From: Botryobacter ruber
Lineage (GTDB): Bacteria; Bacteroidota; Bacteroidia; Cytophagales; Hymenobacteraceae
Reading direction: 5' to 3'
NCBI RefSeq assembly: GCF_003347595.2
Contig: NZ_QCZK02000035.1
Coordinates: 186,001 to 250,000, forward strand
Length of the DNA stretch: 64,000 bases
A program made the position numbers and the translations under genes. Of this stretch, positions 8,411 through 16,474 are shown piece by piece. The notes beneath the pieces were generated by a model. That model was not told the DNA's origin. It made no database searches and saw nothing but the letters and a program-made list of their open reading frames with translations. Within the stretch, counting starts at the first letter, position 1. Every line of letters begins with the position of its first letter.

Positions 8411-10504
8411 ATGACAATCATATACCACCTCGCAGTCAGCCTTTTCCTGGCAGGAAGCTTTTTTGCCGCCCCTGTACTGGCGCAGCAGAAAAAGCAGCCG
8501 AACATCATCTTTATCCTGACCGACGACCTGGGCTACGGCGACCTGGGGGTGCTGTTCCAGCAGCAGCGGCAGAAAGCAAGCGACCGAAGCGAGCCTTGGA
8601 ACTTCACGCCGCAACTCGATAAGATGGCGGAACAGGGCGCCGTGCTGCAGCACCATTACTGCGCCGCACCGGTTTGTGCACCCTCACGGGCCTCCTTCCT
8701 GCTGGGCCAGAACCAGGGCCACGCCAACGTGCGCGACAACCAGTTTGATAAAGCCCTTGCCGATAACCATACCGTTGCTTCCGTGTTAAAGACGGCAGGC
8801 TACGCCACGGCAGCTATCGGCAAATGGGGACTGCAGGGCAAAGGGAAAGGAACAGACTGGCCCGCCCACCCGCTTAACCGGGGCTTCGACTATTACCTAG
8901 GCTACATGCGCCACGGCGACGGGCACGAGCATTACCCGAAAGAAGGACCGCACAAAGGCCCCAAAGAAGTGTGGGAGAACCGCACGGAAATTTCAGCGGG
9001 ACTCGACAAATGCTACACCGCCGACCTCTGGACCGCCGCCACCAAAAAGTGGATAACGGAGCAGGTAAAAGGCAAAAAATCTGAAAAGCCATTCTTTGTA
9101 TTCCTGGCTTACGATACGCCTCATGCCATCTTACAGTATCCCACCCAGGCTTATCCTGCGGGCGGCGGACTGAAGGGCGGTCTGCAGTGGCTGGGCAAGC
9201 CCGGGCAGATGATTAACACCGCCTCCGGCACCATCGACTCCTGGGTGCACCCCGACTACGCCAACGCTACCTACGACCACGACAAAAATCCGGCAACAGC
9301 AGAAGTAGCCTGGCCTGATGTGTACAAACGCTACGCCGCCTCCGTCCGCCGCATCGACGATGCCGTTGGCGACATCCTGCAATTGCTCAGAGACCTTAAA
9401 ATAGACGACAACACATTGGTGGTATTTACTTCCGACAATGGCCCGTCGCTGGAGTCGTACCTGCCTAAAATGGACAATAACCCCGACTTCTTTAACAGCT
9501 TCGGTCCGTTTGATGGCGTGAAGCGGGATGTGTGGGAAGGAGGTGTGCGCATGCCGGCGCTGGCCTGGTGGCCCGGTCAGATACCAGCCAACCGCATGGT
9601 GCAGACGCCCAATGCCGCTTACGACTGGCTCCCCACTTTTACCAATGCCGCCGGTTATCCGGCACCCGCCAATACGGATGGGGTTTCGCTGCTGCCTTCG
9701 CTAACCGGCAAGGGACAGCAAATGGAGAGCCTGGTGTATGTGGAGTATTTTAACGGAGGCGCCACACCTGCTTTCCCGGAGTTTGCACCTGCCCACCGCA
9801 AGCGCAGGCGCAACCAGATGCAGCTGCTCCGCCTGGGCGACCATGTGGGCGTGCGCTACGATGTGAAGTCCCACGCCGACGACTTTGAGATTTACAACGT
9901 AGTACAGGACCCGCAGGAGAAAAAGAACCTGGCCAAAGCACCGGGCATGGAAGCGCTGCAGCAGCAGCTGAAAGAAAAAGTGCTTCAGCTGCGCCGTCCG
10001 GATACGGAAGCGCCACGCCCTTATGACAACGAGCCGGTGCCTGCTGTAGGAGACAGGAACACAAAAGCAGGCCTGACCTGGAAAGCATATGCGGGTAGTT
10101 TCCTGTGGCTCCCGGAAGTAGCTGGGCTACAGGCATCTGCCGAAGGACAGGCTGCGCAACCCGACCCGGTTGTGGCAGGAAAGGGCAAAGCAGGAGTGCT
10201 CTGTTACGAGGGTTACCTGCGCGTGCCCGAAGACGGCACTTACACGTTCTCCCTTAAAGCTGACGCCGGTGTACTGCTGCGCCTGCACGAGGCCACCATC
10301 ATCGATGCCGACTACGGCTACAAGCCGGGCACGGAGCGCCAGGGGAAAGTCCTGCTAAAAGCCGGCCTCCACCCGTTCCGGCTGTACTATACCAACAAAG
10401 CAACCGGCAAACAGTCGCTGGACCTGCAATGGGAAGGACCTGGCATTACGAAGCAACCTGTTCCGGCAGCTGCTTTTGCCCGGGATGCCAGTATAGCGCA
10501 ATAG
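8411..10504 (+). CDS. S1-family arylsulfatase with C-terminal PA14-like domain
   Basis: A 697-residue exported sulfatase, longer than the other eight in the window. The signal peptide ends near VLAQ (residue 24). Asp38-Asp39 lie in LTDDLG, the formylglycine motif is C89-A-P-S-R, and GKWGLQ and TSDNGP complete the active site. After the sulfatase fold, residues about 550-690 form a PA14-like beta domain (blocks YEGYLRVPEDGTYTF and LKAGLHPFRLYYTN), which in other enzymes binds glycans. That domain probably targets the enzyme to polysaccharide. It closes the operon begun at 4791. Confidence 0.93.
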   Translation: MTIIYHLAVSLFLAGSFFAAPVLAQQKKQPNIIFILTDDLGYGDLGVLFQQQRQKASDRSEPWNFTPQLDKMAEQGAVLQHHYCAAPVCAPSRASFLLGQNQGHANVRDNQFDKALADNHTVASVLKTAGYATAAIGKWGLQGKGKGTDWPAHPLNRGFDYYLGYMRHGDGHEHYPKEGPHKGPKEVWENRTEISAGLDKCYTADLWTAATKKWITEQVKGKKSEKPFFVFLAYDTPHAILQYPTQAYPAGGGLKGGLQWLGKPGQMINTASGTIDSWVHPDYANATYDHDKNPATAEVAWPDVYKRYAASVRRIDDAVGDILQLLRDLKIDDNTLVVFTSDNGPSLESYLPKMDNNPDFFNSFGPFDGVKRDVWEGGVRMPALAWWPGQIPANRMVQTPNAAYDWLPTFTNAAGYPAPANTDGVSLLPSLTGKGQQMESLVYVEYFNGGATPAFPEFAPAHRKRRRNQMQLLRLGDHVGVRYDVKSHADDFEIYNVVQDPQEKKNLAKAPGMEALQQQLKEKVLQLRRPDTEAPRPYDNEPVPAVGDRNTKAGLTWKAYAGSFLWLPEVAGLQASAEGQAAQPDPVVAGKGKAGVLCYEGYLRVPEDGTYTFSLKADAGVLLRLHEATIIDADYGYKPGTERQGKVLLKAGLHPFRLYYTNKATGKQSLDLQWEGPGITKQPVPAAAFARDASIAQ

Positions 10505-10521
10505 GGAGCTAAAAAAGTCCT

Positions 10522-10548
10522 CAGCACCTGCCACCACAGCCTCTGCTC
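10522..10548 (-). repeat. Dispersed intergenic repeat, copy 3
   Basis: An inverted-orientation copy (GAGCAGAGGCTGTGG then TGGCAGGTGCTG on the minus strand), 17 bp after the sulfatase stop. Its 3' tail reads ACTTTTTTAG, the same as copy 6. Confidence 0.8.
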
Positions 10549-10825
10549 TTTAGAACAATTGCTTTTGCGCCAGTTGCGCCGATAATACCGCCATTTTGAG
10601 CGAAGCTGTAACTGGTGGCAGGAATTATTTAATAGTACCATTTTTACCCTCCAAGCTTAGCCTTGTCCAGGGCGGGGAGTCTGCTTTTTTGATAATTGCC
10701 TGGCTGGTTGCATAGAAACAGGTATCAATTTTAAGTAAGAATAGCAGGGAGCCTTCACCCATGCCGTGGCCCCCGTCAGGGCTGAACACAGGCATTTTGT
10801 CGGGGGGACTGAATATGGGTAAGAA

Positions 10826-10909
10826 TAAAATTTCTGCCTACGGCACCGATAACAATTGCAAAAGACCTCGCAGTGTGCGCAGCTCCTGCGAGTGTCTGAT
10901 GGCAGAAAT
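10826..10909 (-). terminator. Two-tier hairpin after PorP/SprF, likely terminator
   Basis: Outer arms ATTTCTGCC (10830-10838) and GGCAGAAAT (10901-10909) pair perfectly over 9 bp. Inner arms CTCGCAG (10867-10873) and CTGCGAG (10886-10892) pair over 7 bp. On the minus strand the structure starts 3 nt after the stop codon and is followed by a T-rich run, as expected for a terminator. Confidence 0.6.
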
Positions 10910-10912
10910 CCC

Positions 10913-11938
10913 TCACTTATACTCCCCCGGATTAACCGTCCGGTATGAATTGCTCAGTACAAAACCCAGCATAAGCTCATGCGTGCCGGAGCTGTACTGG
11001 CTGATGTTGGAGGAAACAGCCTCGTAGGCATAGCCCACCGTCATAAATGTATTGAAGTTATACCCCACCAGGGCTGCAACGGCATTCTGGTGCCGGTACG
11101 ACACCCCGCACCAGGCCTGGCGCAGGTACGACACCCGCAGGTTCAAATCAATAAACACAGGACTCGCATCTGTTTTTTTCACCAGCACCGAAGGAGTAAC
11201 GGCTATCTCCGGTGTCAGGCGGCGCTCAATTCCTCCCGTTAGGTAATAATGATTCACAAACCGTTTTTGCTTGTTGCCTGACAGGCTGTACTTGTTAATG
11301 TGGTCCTGGAGCAACTGTGTTACAGCGGCCCCAATGTAAAAATTCTTGCCGTAGAGGGTGGTGCCCAGGCTGAGTTCCGGTAGCAGCAGCGCTTTCTGGT
11401 ACTGCCCGATAACGGGGTCGGCGTGCGGACCGAAGTCGAGCTTGTCCATGTCCATGCTGTAGCGGGTAAAGCCGGCCGATATGCCCGAAGACAGTTTCAT
11501 GTTTCGCTGCACAGGCAGGTGGTAGGCATAGGAGGCTGTCATGCCGAAGCGTTTTTCCATACCGATTTTATCCATAAAGATCGTGCCGCCAAGGCCATGA
11601 TGGGAGCTGAGCTGCGCAAAGTCGTTTTCCTTTTTATAGCGGATTTTGTTGATAATCTGGTTCTGCCCCTGTGCCGGCAACGACAGGATGGAGCTGCTCC
11701 GGTCCCGTTTGTTCAGCGGGCCGTGCGCCGACAGGTACATCGAAACAGGCGCCCCCTCCATGCTCGTCCACTGGTTGCGGTAGCTCATGCGGGCGTCGGT
11801 GTAGTTCTCGATACCGGTAAGCGATGGGTTGAACAAATAGCTGTTCAGCATGTACTGCCCGTAGTGCGGCTTCTGCTGCGCCCGACCGGGTAATGCGAAG
11901 CCTATGCAAGCGAAAAGCAGGATGTAAAGTTTTTTCAT
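10913..11938 (-). CDS. PorP/SprF-family type IX secretion membrane protein
   Basis: A 341-residue outer-membrane beta-barrel protein. The signal peptide ends near GRAQQ. The mature start HYGQYMLNSYLFNPSLTG is the hallmark of the PorP/SprF family, which works with the type IX secretion system. In Flavobacterium johnsoniae, SprF is needed for surface display of its partner adhesin SprB. Here the gene lies 12 bp downstream of a large PKD-repeat protein with a type IX C-terminal domain, the usual partner arrangement. The pair is on the opposite strand from the surrounding glycan genes and is probably a separate surface-adhesin module. Confidence 0.93.
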   Translation of the reverse strand: MKKLYILLFACIGFALPGRAQQKPHYGQYMLNSYLFNPSLTGIENYTDARMSYRNQWTSMEGAPVSMYLSAHGPLNKRDRSSSILSLPAQGQNQIINKIRYKKENDFAQLSSHHGLGGTIFMDKIGMEKRFGMTASYAYHLPVQRNMKLSSGISAGFTRYSMDMDKLDFGPHADPVIGQYQKALLLPELSLGTTLYGKNFYIGAAVTQLLQDHINKYSLSGNKQKRFVNHYYLTGGIERRLTPEIAVTPSVLVKKTDASPVFIDLNLRVSYLRQAWCGVSYRHQNAVAALVGYNFNTFMTVGYAYEAVSSNISQYSSGTHELMLGFVLSNSYRTVNPGEYK

Positions 11939-11950
11939 GGCGTTGCCTCC

Positions 11951-14900
11951 TTATCGAACAATGGAAATGGTCCCGTTCATGGGTTTGTGCTTGCTGTTGG
12001 GTTTGATGATGTAGAAGTAGGTGCCCATGGGCAGCTGCCGGCCGTTGTGCCTGCCATCCCATGCCTGGTCGAAACCGCCGTCGTACACCAGGCTGCCCCA
12101 CCGGTCAAATACCTGGATGCTGGCCTGCGGGTAAGCGGAGATGCCGTAGAGCACCCAGGTGTCGTTGATACCGTCGTTGTTCGGGGAAAAGGCGTTCGGA
12201 ATTTTCAGGCGCGGGAGCACGGTTACCTGCATCTTGTCAGAAGCAGTGCAGCCTGCGGCTGTAGTCATGGTAAGCTTGTAAACCGTCGTTTCAGTTGGGC
12301 TGGCGGAAGGGTTGGCAGCGCGGGGGTTGCTTAAACCTTCAGCCGGTTCCCAGAGGTAGGTGCCGTCGCCGCTGCCTTCCAGGCTAATGCTTTCGCCCTC
12401 CAGTACCTCCAGGTCGGCGCCCGCCGAAACGAAGGGGAGCGGGTTGAAGCGTATCAACACCTCATCGGTAGCATCGGGGCAGGTGCCGTTGCGGACGGTC
12501 CAGCGCAGGGTGTACTGCTCGCCCGGTTGCCCCGAAAAGCTGCTGTTGTGCTGGTCGGGTTGGTGGATGGTGCCGCCGCTTCCGCTCACCATGCTCCAGG
12601 TACCCGCCCCCACGGCAGGTGCTTCTGCCTGCAGGGTAGTGCTCCTGCTGCCGCACTGGTCCAGCTGGTCGGGGCCTGCTTTGGCCCGGGGCTGGGCGCT
12701 GATGGTAACGGTGCTGGTCGCAGAGGCCGTGCAGTTGTTGTCGGAGCGGACGGTCAGTTTAACAATAAAGGTGCCCGGGCTTTTGTAGGTGTACCGGGGG
12801 TGCTGCTGTGTAGAGGTGCTGCCGTCGCCGAACTCCCACAACCAGCTGCTGATGGCGCCGGAAGAAAGGGTGGAGCCATCGGTAAAGGCCGTTACGTCTT
12901 TCTCGCAGAAGTTGGCTGCGGTAAAAGCCGCTGCCGGTCTGGGATAAACGGTTATTTCGCCGGCGGCCATGTCGGTACAGCCGTTGCCGGCTGTTACCGT
13001 CAGTTTTAGTTGGTAGGTACCGGCTGCCTGGTACACGTGCCGGGGTGGCGTGGGGGTGGTAACTGCTACAGGAGATGTTCCGTCGCCAAAATCCCAGGTG
13101 TAGGAGGCGATGGTGCCGCCGGTCATGGTCGAAGCCTGCGTAATAAGTGCTGGTTCCTCCAGGCAGACATTGGCGGTGGTAAAGGCGGCCGTCGGGCTCG
13201 GGATAATGGTTAGCTGTTGGGTGGTGGTGCTGAAGCACACGCCGCCCGAGTAAACAGTAAGCTTTACGGTTTTCAGGCCTGGCGTCGTGTACAGGTGCGT
13301 AGGGTGCTGCTCGTCGGAGGTGCTGCCGTCTCCGAAGTCCCATTCCCACCGCTTGATGGTGCCAAACGAAAGCGTGGATTCATCTTTAAAGGTCACAGCG
13401 TCTTTCTGGCAGAAACTGCTGGCTGAGAACTTTGCTTCCGGTTCGGCTCCGCTTACCACGTAGTCAGTTTCTTTGCTGGCCACGCAGCCTTTGTCGGAGG
13501 TAACGGTCAGCTTTACTTTATATAGCCGCGCCTCCGAATAGCGGTGCTTCGGATTTCTTTCCGTAGAGGTGGTGCCGTCGCCAAAGTCCCAGAGGTAGGT
13601 CATGGTGCCGCTCTCGATGGTTGACTCGTTTACAAAAGCCGCTTCGTCGCGCAGGCAGATTTCGGGTAAGGTATAAGCAGGTATCGGTTTGGGATAAATG
13701 ATGATATTTTGCGCAACCGAGTCCACGCAGCCTTTGTCGGAGTAGGCTTTCAGTATCACGCGGAAAGTTCCTGCTTTTGTGAAGTTGTGCGAAGGATTGG
13801 TGGCTGTGGAGGTATTGGCAGCAGATGCCGGGTCGCCGAAATTCCATTCGTAACGGGAAATGCTTCCTTCCGCAACAGCAGAGGCATTGGTGAAAGCAGC
13901 AGCCAGCGTTTCGCAAACCGGTTCGGCAGTAAAGGCCGGTACTGGCAAGGGACGCACCGTAACCTCCTGCGTACTAGTGGCCGTACAGCCGCCGCTGGTG
14001 GTAACTTTCAACGTAACCGGGTAAACGCCCGGCTGCTCAAACGTATGCTTCGGATGCCTTTCCGTAGCTGTTTTTCCCGGCTCAAACTCCCATTCCCATT
14101 TGGTAATGGTAGTACCTATTGCCGCTACCGATTTATCCTCAAAATGCATCTCGTTCCGGGCGCATGCTTCTGCCGCGCCGAAGGCTGCTTCCGGGTTCGG
14201 AAACACATCAAAGGTAAAGGTCAGTTCGTCCTGGGTGTCGCAGTCGTTGGAGACGGGTTTGCCGATGATGGCTTTTATGGTGTAGCTGCCTTTGGTGGTG
14301 TACACATGCGCGGGGCTGGAGAGGGTGGCTAGATCACCGTCGGTAAGCGGGGCATCGGGATCGTCGCCAAAATCCCATTGCAGGAATGTGGGGGTATAAG
14401 GAACCACTACTTTAAAGATGGCGCCTTTGTTTTCGCAGCCCGTGCTGTACTGTGGTCCCGCCACCGGCTGCGGAACAATGTATTTGGTCAGGTCTTTCAG
14501 GTTGGCACCTGCCGAGTAGGCATATGATTCTACATTGGCAAACCCATAGGCAATGGCACTAAAGCCGCTGTCGGCTGCCAGCGTGTGGTTACCGGCAGCC
14601 ACATCGGCCTGGGTGTAAGAATAGGCGGGGTTGGAGGGGATGGGCGTCCACTGGGTAACGGGCTGGCCATCCAGCCGGAGCAGACCGGTGTTGGCGGTTT
14701 TCATGAGCACATTGATGTACTGCCCGGTGATGTTCTGGAAAGGGGAGGAGTAGAGGGTGATGTTCGTCAGCGTCTGTTCCAGCGGGTTCAAAATCACCAT
14801 GTCCGGGTCGCCTACCACGCCGTTGCGGTCGCAGGTCTGGGTGGTGGCGTATTGTGCCACCGTAACAGGTTGGTCTGCGGAAATATAATTGCCGGTGGTG

Positions 14901-15865
14901 CTAACAAACTCATGCACCTGCCCGGGGTTCAGCACCACCGTGTTACCATTGATGCTGACACGGGTTGCCTGGGCACCGGCCATAATCCGGTAAATGTCGC
15001 CGGCGGTCCGGGTTTTGAAAGGCGCCGTGATGTAGTTTTTCCCCCAGGCGCTGAGCGGGTAGAGCTGCTGGTACAGGTTATCGCCGGAGCCGCTGGCGGG
15101 GCAGGTGGGAATGCTGCTGCTGGTAATGCCGGTAAAGGAACTGCCCGAAAAAACGGCTACTTTTTTACAGCCGCCGGTGGGAGTAACCAGCGTCCTGATG
15201 CGGCTCCCGGTCAGGTCTTTGCCTGCATCGGCCCTTACCTGGTACACCTCGCCCTGGTTGAGCTTTACGGTAAAGGGCACACCCGGCTGCTGTTTTTTGT
15301 CGAAGCTTTCTGCAGTGAGTTCTATTTCTACTTCCGTATCGTCTTCCACGCCCACTACCACAAGCTCGCTGTAGCCAATCAGGTTGTTCGTGTTTTTCTG
15401 CTCGATGCTCATGGCATAGTACTCGCGGCCCATGGTGTTGGTGGGCAGGGCCAGCGTGGCGGCAGACCGGGCATTGGCGTAGATGTGGGAGTACACCACC
15501 ACCGGTTCCTCTGCCGTTACATGAATCCCTTTGTTCTCCACCACCTCCGAATTGCCGATGTAAGCCGCCTGCGGTATGTTGATAATGGTCACATTGTTAG
15601 CCGTAACCGTAAAGTTTTGCACAAACCCGATGCCGGGAACCGCTACGGTGCCGGTCGTAGTAACGTCAGACGTAACATAGAGGCTCAGTTTGGATTGGGC
15701 GTTGCTGTTGCTCTGCCCGTCTATGTGCCCCATGTAGGCAATCCAGAAGTCTTTCCCTTTGTTAGAGGTATTCTGCGCCCAGGCCTGTGCGCAGAACACA
15801 AGGAGTAGCAGATGCAAGAAGAGAAAACAACTTCTCTTTACCAGGTAGCGGTGCCCGCGCTTCAT
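11951..15865 (-). CDS. PKD-repeat surface protein with gliding-motility C-terminal domain
   Basis: A 1304-residue secreted protein. I use the ATG at 15865, giving a start MKRGHRYL and a clean signal peptide; a GTG four codons upstream is less likely. The N-terminal 400 or so residues resemble the IgGFc-binding-like domain (GKDFWIAYMG). Seven PKD repeats follow, four of them with WDFGDG or the close variant WEFGDG, then an Ig-like segment. The last 85 or so residues (IPNAFSPNNDGINDTW and FDRWGSLVYD) are a type B gliding/type IX sorting domain. It would be exported by the type IX system and attached at the surface with help from the adjacent SprF-like protein. Adhesion or polymer binding is the likely role. 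Confidence 0.93.
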   Translation of the reverse strand: MKRGHRYLVKRSCFLFLHLLLLVFCAQAWAQNTSNKGKDFWIAYMGHIDGQSNSNAQSKLSLYVTSDVTTTGTVAVPGIGFVQNFTVTANNVTIINIPQAAYIGNSEVVENKGIHVTAEEPVVVYSHIYANARSAATLALPTNTMGREYYAMSIEQKNTNNLIGYSELVVVGVEDDTEVEIELTAESFDKKQQPGVPFTVKLNQGEVYQVRADAGKDLTGSRIRTLVTPTGGCKKVAVFSGSSFTGITSSSIPTCPASGSGDNLYQQLYPLSAWGKNYITAPFKTRTAGDIYRIMAGAQATRVSINGNTVVLNPGQVHEFVSTTGNYISADQPVTVAQYATTQTCDRNGVVGDPDMVILNPLEQTLTNITLYSSPFQNITGQYINVLMKTANTGLLRLDGQPVTQWTPIPSNPAYSYTQADVAAGNHTLAADSGFSAIAYGFANVESYAYSAGANLKDLTKYIVPQPVAGPQYSTGCENKGAIFKVVVPYTPTFLQWDFGDDPDAPLTDGDLATLSSPAHVYTTKGSYTIKAIIGKPVSNDCDTQDELTFTFDVFPNPEAAFGAAEACARNEMHFEDKSVAAIGTTITKWEWEFEPGKTATERHPKHTFEQPGVYPVTLKVTTSGGCTATSTQEVTVRPLPVPAFTAEPVCETLAAAFTNASAVAEGSISRYEWNFGDPASAANTSTATNPSHNFTKAGTFRVILKAYSDKGCVDSVAQNIIIYPKPIPAYTLPEICLRDEAAFVNESTIESGTMTYLWDFGDGTTSTERNPKHRYSEARLYKVKLTVTSDKGCVASKETDYVVSGAEPEAKFSASSFCQKDAVTFKDESTLSFGTIKRWEWDFGDGSTSDEQHPTHLYTTPGLKTVKLTVYSGGVCFSTTTQQLTIIPSPTAAFTTANVCLEEPALITQASTMTGGTIASYTWDFGDGTSPVAVTTPTPPRHVYQAAGTYQLKLTVTAGNGCTDMAAGEITVYPRPAAAFTAANFCEKDVTAFTDGSTLSSGAISSWLWEFGDGSTSTQQHPRYTYKSPGTFIVKLTVRSDNNCTASATSTVTISAQPRAKAGPDQLDQCGSRSTTLQAEAPAVGAGTWSMVSGSGGTIHQPDQHNSSFSGQPGEQYTLRWTVRNGTCPDATDEVLIRFNPLPFVSAGADLEVLEGESISLEGSGDGTYLWEPAEGLSNPRAANPSASPTETTVYKLTMTTAAGCTASDKMQVTVLPRLKIPNAFSPNNDGINDTWVLYGISAYPQASIQVFDRWGSLVYDGGFDQAWDGRHNGRQLPMGTYFYIIKPNSKHKPMNGTISIVR

Positions 15866-16168
15866 AAGTGATAACACGTAAAAGTTATAAAATACAGTAG
15901 GTAATGGGAAAGGGTGTTGTAAAGAATAATTATATGGTGTGTAAGATAGATATTTTCTGGTATTTACAAACTAATATTTGTTAATTATTAAGATGCGGCT
16001 GTTGCTTTTAAGTCCCAGGAAACCGGTTTGGTGCTGTTGGGCCGGCAGCGGCAAAACATAACGCCTGGTGCGTGCAGCAGGGTGTGTGCAGCCGCTCCGG
16101 CTGGCGAGAAAAAGCCTGTGTGGGATATGTTATATTCCGCCTGCCGCTCCTGGTTTGTTTCTGGTAAA

Positions 16169-16196
16169 CTGCACCTGCCACCATTTCCTCTGCTGC
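16169..16196 (-). repeat. Dispersed intergenic repeat, copy 4
   Basis: A minus-strand copy whose core GGTGGCAGGTGCAG is exact; the first half is diverged (GCAGAGGAAATGG). Confidence 0.65.
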
Positions 16197-16348
16197 CTGG
16201 CATAAGCTGTGTGGTCGTGATGTTGGGGGTGAACAGGAAGGTTGTGGTAAGAGCGGCTTGGTGCGTTCGGGAATAGCTTCGCGCAAACAAATCATTGTTA
16301 AGCTAAAATGTAGCTTTCCCTTTCAAAAATAGCTTCTATTAGGTGTGG

Positions 16349-16413
16349 GCGACATATGTCCTAGCATTTGCTACAATTGTGATAAACCCTTTGCAAGTCT
16401 CTTTCTAATATTG
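16349..16413 (+). promoter_or_regulatory. Tandem half-site operator and -7 box, GH2 promoter A
   Basis: Half-site 1 GCGACATATGTCCTA (16349) and half-site 2 GCTACAATTGTGATA (16370) start 21 bp apart. The -7 box TAATATTG starts at 16406, 36 bp after half-site 2. The same geometry occurs at four other promoters in the window. There is no -33 TTTG at normal spacing, as expected for an activator-dependent promoter. Confidence 0.8.
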
Positions 16414-16474
16414 TATCGCTAGCAATTCGGAAAATTAAACCAAAGATAAAACAGATAAATAACATTAGATTGAG

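Larger units (their letters stand above)
10505..10912. other. Convergent intergenic region
   Basis: A 408-bp region between convergent genes. It holds one dispersed repeat (10522-10548) and a long hairpin just after the minus-strand PorP/SprF stop codon. Nothing else coding is supported. Confidence 0.6.
15866..16474. other. Divergent intergenic region upstream of first GH2
   Basis: A 609-bp region containing one dispersed repeat (16169-16196) and, near the GH2 gene, the tandem half-site promoter at 16349-16413. The part nearest 15865 is AT-rich and probably carries the promoter of the PKD/SprF operon, but I could not place a convincing -7/-33 pair. Confidence 0.55.

Noticed and set aside
14585..15808. 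Long open frame (407 codons) antisense to the PKD-repeat gene
   Set aside because: It lacks domain-like sequence and lies fully opposite a gene with clear PKD and sorting domains; GC-rich codon use produces such shadows.
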